DNA from: Brevundimonas fontaquae
GTDB taxonomy: Bacteria; Pseudomonadota; Alphaproteobacteria; Caulobacterales; Caulobacteraceae
Length of the DNA: 64,000 bases
Reading direction: 5' to 3'
NCBI RefSeq assembly: GCF_017086445.1
Contig: NZ_CP070968.1
Span: forward strand, 2,666,001 to 2,730,000
Below, one piece after another: positions 60,725 to 64,000 of this stretch. The notes under the pieces were generated by a model. That model worked only from the letters and a program-made list of their open reading frames with translations, was not told the DNA's origin and did not search any database. The first letter of the stretch is position 1; each line of letters opens with the position of its first letter. The position numbers and the translations under genes were made by a program.

Positions 60725-62079
60725 ACCGCACCCTGCTGATCGCGCGACGCGAATATGTCGCCTACGCCAAGACCGTCGGCTTTTGGCTGTCGCTGTTGGC
60801 TTTTCCGCTGTTCGCCGTGCTGGGCGGCGGCATTCCGGCGCTGATCAAGGCGTCCGAACCGATCAAGTCGGTGGCGGTAATTGAGGAAGGCCCCAATGCG
60901 ACGGGTTTGGCCGCCGCCGTGCGCGCCTCGTTGCAAGCCGATGTGGATCGTCAGAACGAGCGCCTGCGCGAAGCCGCCGAAAAGGGACAGGCGGGCGCCG
61001 GACGCGCCGTCGCCTCCATCACCGGCCCCAAAATCCGTCTGGTCGACGCGCCGCCCGCCATCGTTGACGCCGTCGGCCCGGCCCGTGACGAGGCGATCCG
61101 CAAGGCGCTGGACAAGCAGACCTCGAAGGCCAAGCGCCTCGACGCCGTGGTCTTCCTGAGCCGCATGGATGGAAAGCCCGCCGCCCAGGTCTGGACCGCG
61201 CGCGCCACCGACAACGACGTCTCCGGCTTCGTCCGCAATGCGCTTCGTGATGCGCGGCGCACCGAACTTCTGACCGCCGCCGGGGTCGCTCCGGCCGTGG
61301 CGCAGGAGGTTCAGACTTTCCGGCCCGAGGTGAAGTCCTTCTCGCCCAGCGCGGCCAGCGGGGGCGAGGTGTCGATGCGTGACCGGATCCCGTCCTTCAT
61401 CGGCCTGGGCGTCGGCTTCCTCCTGTGGTCGCTGGTCATCACCGGCGCCTCTATCCTGCTGAACAGCGTGATGGAGGAGAAGTCGAACAAGATCCTGGAA
61501 GTGCTGCTGTCCTCGGCCTCGGCGACTGAAATCCTGACGGGCAAGGTGCTGGGCGTGGCGTTGCTGACCCTGACGGTCATGGGGGTCTGGGGCGGGATCG
61601 GGGCCTTCACCCTGATTTCGGCCTCGCCCGAGACGGCGGCGACCGTCGGACAGGTGCTGCTGCACGACGGCCTGATCTTCTATTTCATCGCCTATATGGT
61701 CGGCGGCTACCTGATGTATGCGGTGCTGTTCGCAGCCATCGGCGCCTTCTGCGAGACGCCGCGCGACGCCCAGACGCTGATGGGGCCGATCATGATGATC
61801 CTGGTCGTGCCGATCCTGGTGATGCAGATGGCCCTGACCAGCCCGGATGCGCCGGTGGTGAAGGTGTTGTCCTGGATCCCGTTCTTCACCCCCTTCCTGA
61901 TGAGCGCCCGCGCGCCCAGCGATCCACCGCTGGTGGAGGTGATTCTGACGCTGATCGGCATGTTCGCGACCGCCGCCTTCATGGTGTGGATCGCCGGGCG
62001 GGCCTTCCGCGCTGGCGCGCTGTCGGACGTAAAGCTGAGCTGGAAGAGCTTCGGCCGGGCGATTACCGGACGGGCGTAG
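60721..62079 (+). CDS. ABC-2 type transporter permease (NatB-like)
   Basis: Inner-membrane protein of 452 aa. One membrane segment at the N-terminus (about 18-40), a large periplasmic domain (about 45-225) and five or six segments in the C-terminal half (about 235-430). The motif NSVMEEKSNKILEVLLSSAS after the second segment is the ABC-2 exporter signature. It forms the transporter with the ATPase gene it overlaps. The substrate is unknown. Confidence 0.9.
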   Translation: MNRTLLIARREYVAYAKTVGFWLSLLAFPLFAVLGGGIPALIKASEPIKSVAVIEEGPNATGLAAAVRASLQADVDRQNERLREAAEKGQAGAGRAVASITGPKIRLVDAPPAIVDAVGPARDEAIRKALDKQTSKAKRLDAVVFLSRMDGKPAAQVWTARATDNDVSGFVRNALRDARRTELLTAAGVAPAVAQEVQTFRPEVKSFSPSAASGGEVSMRDRIPSFIGLGVGFLLWSLVITGASILLNSVMEEKSNKILEVLLSSASATEILTGKVLGVALLTLTVMGVWGGIGAFTLISASPETAATVGQVLLHDGLIFYFIAYMVGGYLMYAVLFAAIGAFCETPRDAQTLMGPIMMILVVPILVMQMALTSPDAPVVKVLSWIPFFTPFLMSARAPSDPPLVEVILTLIGMFATAAFMVWIAGRAFRAGALSDVKLSWKSFGRAITGRA

Positions 62080-62186
62080 GCGGCACGATTGTCTCCTCCC
62101 TGTCGCGTCGCGATGGGGAGGTGGCGCGGCGCTTCTTCTGTCGGACTTCAAGAGTGCTCCACAACACTCCGCAGAAACGAAACGCA

Positions 62187-62220
62187 AAGAAAAAGGCCGC
62201 TTCCCGAAGGAAGCGGCCTT
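62187..62220 (-). terminator. terminator after rpsU
   Basis: Stem AAGGCCGCTTCC (62193-62204) / GGAAGCGGCCTT (62209-62220) around CGAA. Read on the minus strand it ends in TTTTTCTTTG, so it serves rpsU. Confidence 0.88.
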
Positions 62221-62245
62221 AAATCTTTCGGCTTTCGCCGGGGTC

Positions 62246-62488
62246 TTAACGACCGCCGGGAACGCGCGGCTTCGGCGCGGGCAGCAGGCCCTCGCGCTGC
62301 ATGCGCTTGCGCGCCAGCTTGCGGGCGCGACGGATGGCTTCGGCCTTTTGACGGGCGCGCTTTTCCGAGGGCTTCTCGAAGTGCACGTGGCGCTTCATTT
62401 CACGGAAGCTGCCCTCGCGCTGCATCTTCTTCTTCAGGGCTTTGAGCGCTTGGTCGACGTTGTTGTCGCGAACGAAAATCTGAACCAG
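62246..62488 (-). CDS. rpsU: 30S ribosomal protein S21, probable CTG start
   Basis: Ribosomal protein of 80 aa. The family N-terminus [20 protein letters not shown] follows a CTG at 62488, and AAAGGAG lies 8 bases upstream of it. No ATG, GTG or TTG occurs at the family start; the first upstream ATG is at 62542 and would add 18 unlike residues. Use of CTG as start is therefore likely. The basic helical C-terminus ([20 protein letters not shown]) is typical. Confidence 0.86.
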   Translation of the reverse strand: MVQIFVRDNNVDQALKALKKKMQREGSFREMKRHVHFEKPSEKRARQKAEAIRRARKLARKRMQREGLLPAPKPRVPGGR

Positions 62489-62664
62489 GTTAAACTCTCC
62501 TTTGGCCGCCCGCCGCGTCCTGTGAGGGAGACGGGCGAACAAAATAAAATCGTCTTCCGACAGCCGGGCTCTCGGATGAAGGCGCGCTGATACACGAGCC
62601 GCCTCCTTCTGTCCAGATCGTCGCGACCATTCTTCAAGGCTCGAAACGCCATGACGACCGGCGT

Positions 62665-63324
62665 ATGATCGCCCTTATGACCGAGACGACAGACTGGGCC
62701 GACCGGACCGAACAGACCGTGCTGGACGCCGCCATCGCCCGCGCGCCCGCCCTGGGCTGGAATGCGCGTCTGGTGCGCGAAGCCTGCGAGGCGTGCGGCC
62801 TGTCGCAGGGCGACGAGGAACTGCTGCTGCCCAACGGCGCGCGCGATCTGGCGGCCCTGCTGTCGCGCCGCCACGATGCGCGAGCGCTGGCGGCTCTGGG
62901 TGAAATCGACGCCAGATCGCTGAAGATTCGCGAGCGAATCGCCCGCGCCGTGTCCGAGCGGATGGAGGCCGGCGCCGCGCATCTGGAGGCCACGCGTCGC
63001 TGCGCCGCCTTCCTGGCCCTGCCCGTCAACGCCGATCTGGGGCTGAAACTGGCTTGGGAGAGCGCGGATCATCTGTGGCGCTGGGCCGGGGACGAGGCGA
63101 CCGACTGGAATCACTATTCGAAGCGGACGATCCTGTCGGGCATCCTGATTCCCGCCCTGACCCTGCGCTGGTTCGACGGACGCGAAGCGGCGGAGGCCTT
63201 CGTCGCGCGGCGGATCGAGAACGTCATGGCCTTCGAGAAGTGGAAGGCGGGCAAGGATTTCGAAGCGCCGTTCCGCAAGGTGACGGATGTGCTGAGCCGC
63301 GTGCGGTATGGGGCGCGGGCGTAA
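62665..63324 (+). CDS. COQ9 family protein
   Basis: Protein of 219 aa. The N-terminal helix-turn-helix-like part (about 1-55) and the COQ9 C-terminal domain ([20 protein letters not shown], then [20 protein letters not shown]) are present. COQ9 binds isoprenoid intermediates and assists ubiquinone ring hydroxylation. It fits with ubiX in the window. The start is at 62665 or 62677 (MTETTD). Confidence 0.88.
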   Translation: MIALMTETTDWADRTEQTVLDAAIARAPALGWNARLVREACEACGLSQGDEELLLPNGARDLAALLSRRHDARALAALGEIDARSLKIRERIARAVSERMEAGAAHLEATRRCAAFLALPVNADLGLKLAWESADHLWRWAGDEATDWNHYSKRTILSGILIPALTLRWFDGREAAEAFVARRIENVMAFEKWKAGKDFEAPFRKVTDVLSRVRYGARA

Positions 63325-63391
63325 GGCGAACGCGTCAAGGTTGCCGAAAAGCACAACCAATGCGACCCTTCGTTTCAACGGAGGGTGTGGG

Positions 63392-63571
63392 ATGCGAAAG
63401 ACTATTGCCTTGAGTGGCGTAGGCGTTTTGGCAGGGTCGGCGCTTTTGGGCGCACTTTCTTTCCAAGAGCCGCCGTCACGAGTGAAGCCAAAGATCTGTT
63501 GGGTCGAGAGCAAACCAATTCCCAACGGCGCGTTCAATGTCGTGCGGTGTGAAGCGACCAAGGTCGGCTGA
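63392..63571 (+). CDS. small secreted or membrane-anchored hypothetical protein
   Basis: Protein of 59 aa with an N-terminal basic and hydrophobic segment (MRKTIALSGVGVLAGSALLG) and a short tail with two cysteines (ICWVESKPIPNGAFNVVRCE) that could form a disulfide. GC is lower than its neighbours. GGAGGG lies 8 bases upstream of the ATG. I do not recognise it. Confidence 0.6.
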   Translation: MRKTIALSGVGVLAGSALLGALSFQEPPSRVKPKICWVESKPIPNGAFNVVRCEATKVG

Positions 63572-64000
63572 TCAGACGACGCTCAGCACCCGGTTCACAT
63601 GCGCCATCTTGCGGCCGGGGCGGGCCTCGGCCTTGCCGTAGAGGTGCAGGCGTTCGTCGGACTTGGCCGACAGCTTGCGCCAGTCCTCGACCTCGTCGCC
63701 CAGCAGGTTTGTCATTTCGATGCGGGCGTGGGCCGTCGTGGGGCCGAGCGGCCAGCCGGCGACGGCGCGGATATGCTGTTCGAACTGGTCGCAGACACAG
63801 CCGTCCTGGGTCCAGTGACCGGTGTTGTGAACGCGCGGAGCGATCTCGTTGACCAGAAGCACGTCGTCTCCGAGGTCGAACAGCTCGACGCCCAGAACGC
63901 CGACGTAGTCCAGACCATCCAGGATCGCCTCGGCGATGGCGCGGGCGCGAACTTGGGTTTTCTCGTCCACGGCGGCGGGGGCCAGGGTGGTGCGCAGAAC
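63572..64000 (-). CDS. purK: 5-(carboxyamino)imidazole ribonucleotide synthase, 3' part
   Basis: C-terminal 142 residues of an ATP-grasp enzyme; the gene continues past the right edge. The motifs YVGVLGVELFDLGDDVLLVN and EIAPRVHNTGHWTQDGCVCD, then AGWPLG, are those of PurK, which makes N5-CAIR from AIR, ATP and bicarbonate in purine synthesis. The reading frame is open to base 64000, and the stop TGA at 63572 directly follows the neighbour's stop (convergent). Confidence 0.9.
   Translation of the reverse strand, partial: VLRTTLAPAAVDEKTQVRARAIAEAILDGLDYVGVLGVELFDLGDDVLLVNEIAPRVHNTGHWTQDGCVCDQFEQHIRAVAGWPLGPTTAHARIEMTNLLGDEVEDWRKLSAKSDERLHLYGKAEARPGRKMAHVNRVLSVV

Noticed and set aside
1..64000. 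CRISPR array, tRNA, rRNA, insertion sequence, prophage or integrated plasmid
   Set aside because: Searched by eye for evenly spaced repeats, tRNA T-loop motifs, transposase or integrase domains; none found.

Overview
The window is about 67% GC, almost fully coding, and reads as a chromosome segment of an alphaproteobacterium in the Caulobacteraceae, most likely Brevundimonas or a close relative. The supporting genes are three lineage-typical cell-cycle factors (SciP at 14590, RcdA at 51671, TrcR at 54588), a class I lysyl-tRNA synthetase, GANTC sites and a CtrA-like box in front of sciP, a GTTC-N7-GTTC SOS box of the alphaproteobacterial type, and Caulobacter-like sigma-54 flagellar promoters. 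The genus is an inference. I see no rRNA, tRNA, CRISPR array, transposase or integrase.

Layout. 1-3479 (minus): an Mla-type lipid transport operon (STAS-permease fusion, ATPase, MCE protein, auxiliary lipoprotein). 3708-6400 (minus): a two-gene DNA-repair cassette (radical SAM protein plus DUF4130-UdgX fusion) with an SOS box at its start codon. 6467-14417: flagellar hook genes, flgK-flgL on the minus strand and fliK-flgD-flgE on the plus strand, driven from a shared 388 bp gap with two back-to-back sigma-54 promoters. 14590-14874: sciP. 14966-19525: mnmA, a TonB receptor and a degenerate response regulator. 19532-21183: a WYL regulator and a VOC gene with two copies of one palindromic operator, then an HxlR regulator. 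21364-24280: a thioesterase, a small lipoprotein and queC-queE-queD; queA is at 35749. 24471-30343: a hybrid kinase, a metallo-beta-lactamase exonuclease, two hotdog thioesterases, small proteins and an S24 repressor-like protein. 30421-34000 (minus): lysK, a RidA-family gene, DUF4126 and an Lrp regulator divergent from dadA. The dadA-queA gap holds an unusual 66 bp repeat with phased GTCTAA hexamers. 37014-45717: pdxH, a J-protein lacking the HPD histidine, aroC, a membrane histidine kinase, thiE, bfd-bfr and efp. 45822-54368: suhB, a glycerophosphodiester phosphodiesterase, an ABC exporter, rpmE, an L,D-transpeptidase, rcdA, a quinone oxidoreductase and a secreted CVNH/beta-gamma-crystallin protein. 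54588-64000: trcR, two DUF465 proteins, ubiX, an M23 peptidase, a CocE-type hydrolase, an ABC-2 pair, rpsU, a COQ9-family gene and the 3' part of purK.

Themes that tie genes together. (a) Flagellum and cell cycle: hook genes stand next to sciP, which encodes a CtrA antagonist, and the CtrA-proteolysis adaptor RcdA and regulator TrcR are also present. (b) Damage response: the UdgX cassette appears to be under LexA. (c) Queuosine: queCED and queA lie on either side of 11 kb, but the QueD lacks the usual catalytic cysteine. (d) Several signalling or chaperone proteins lack a hallmark residue: the response regulator at 18836 (Asp to Ser), the J-protein at 37799 (HPD to RPD) and QueD (Cys to Tyr). 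Starts were reset from the longest reading frame wherever a 4 bp overlap, a ribosome binding site or family length gave a better choice.
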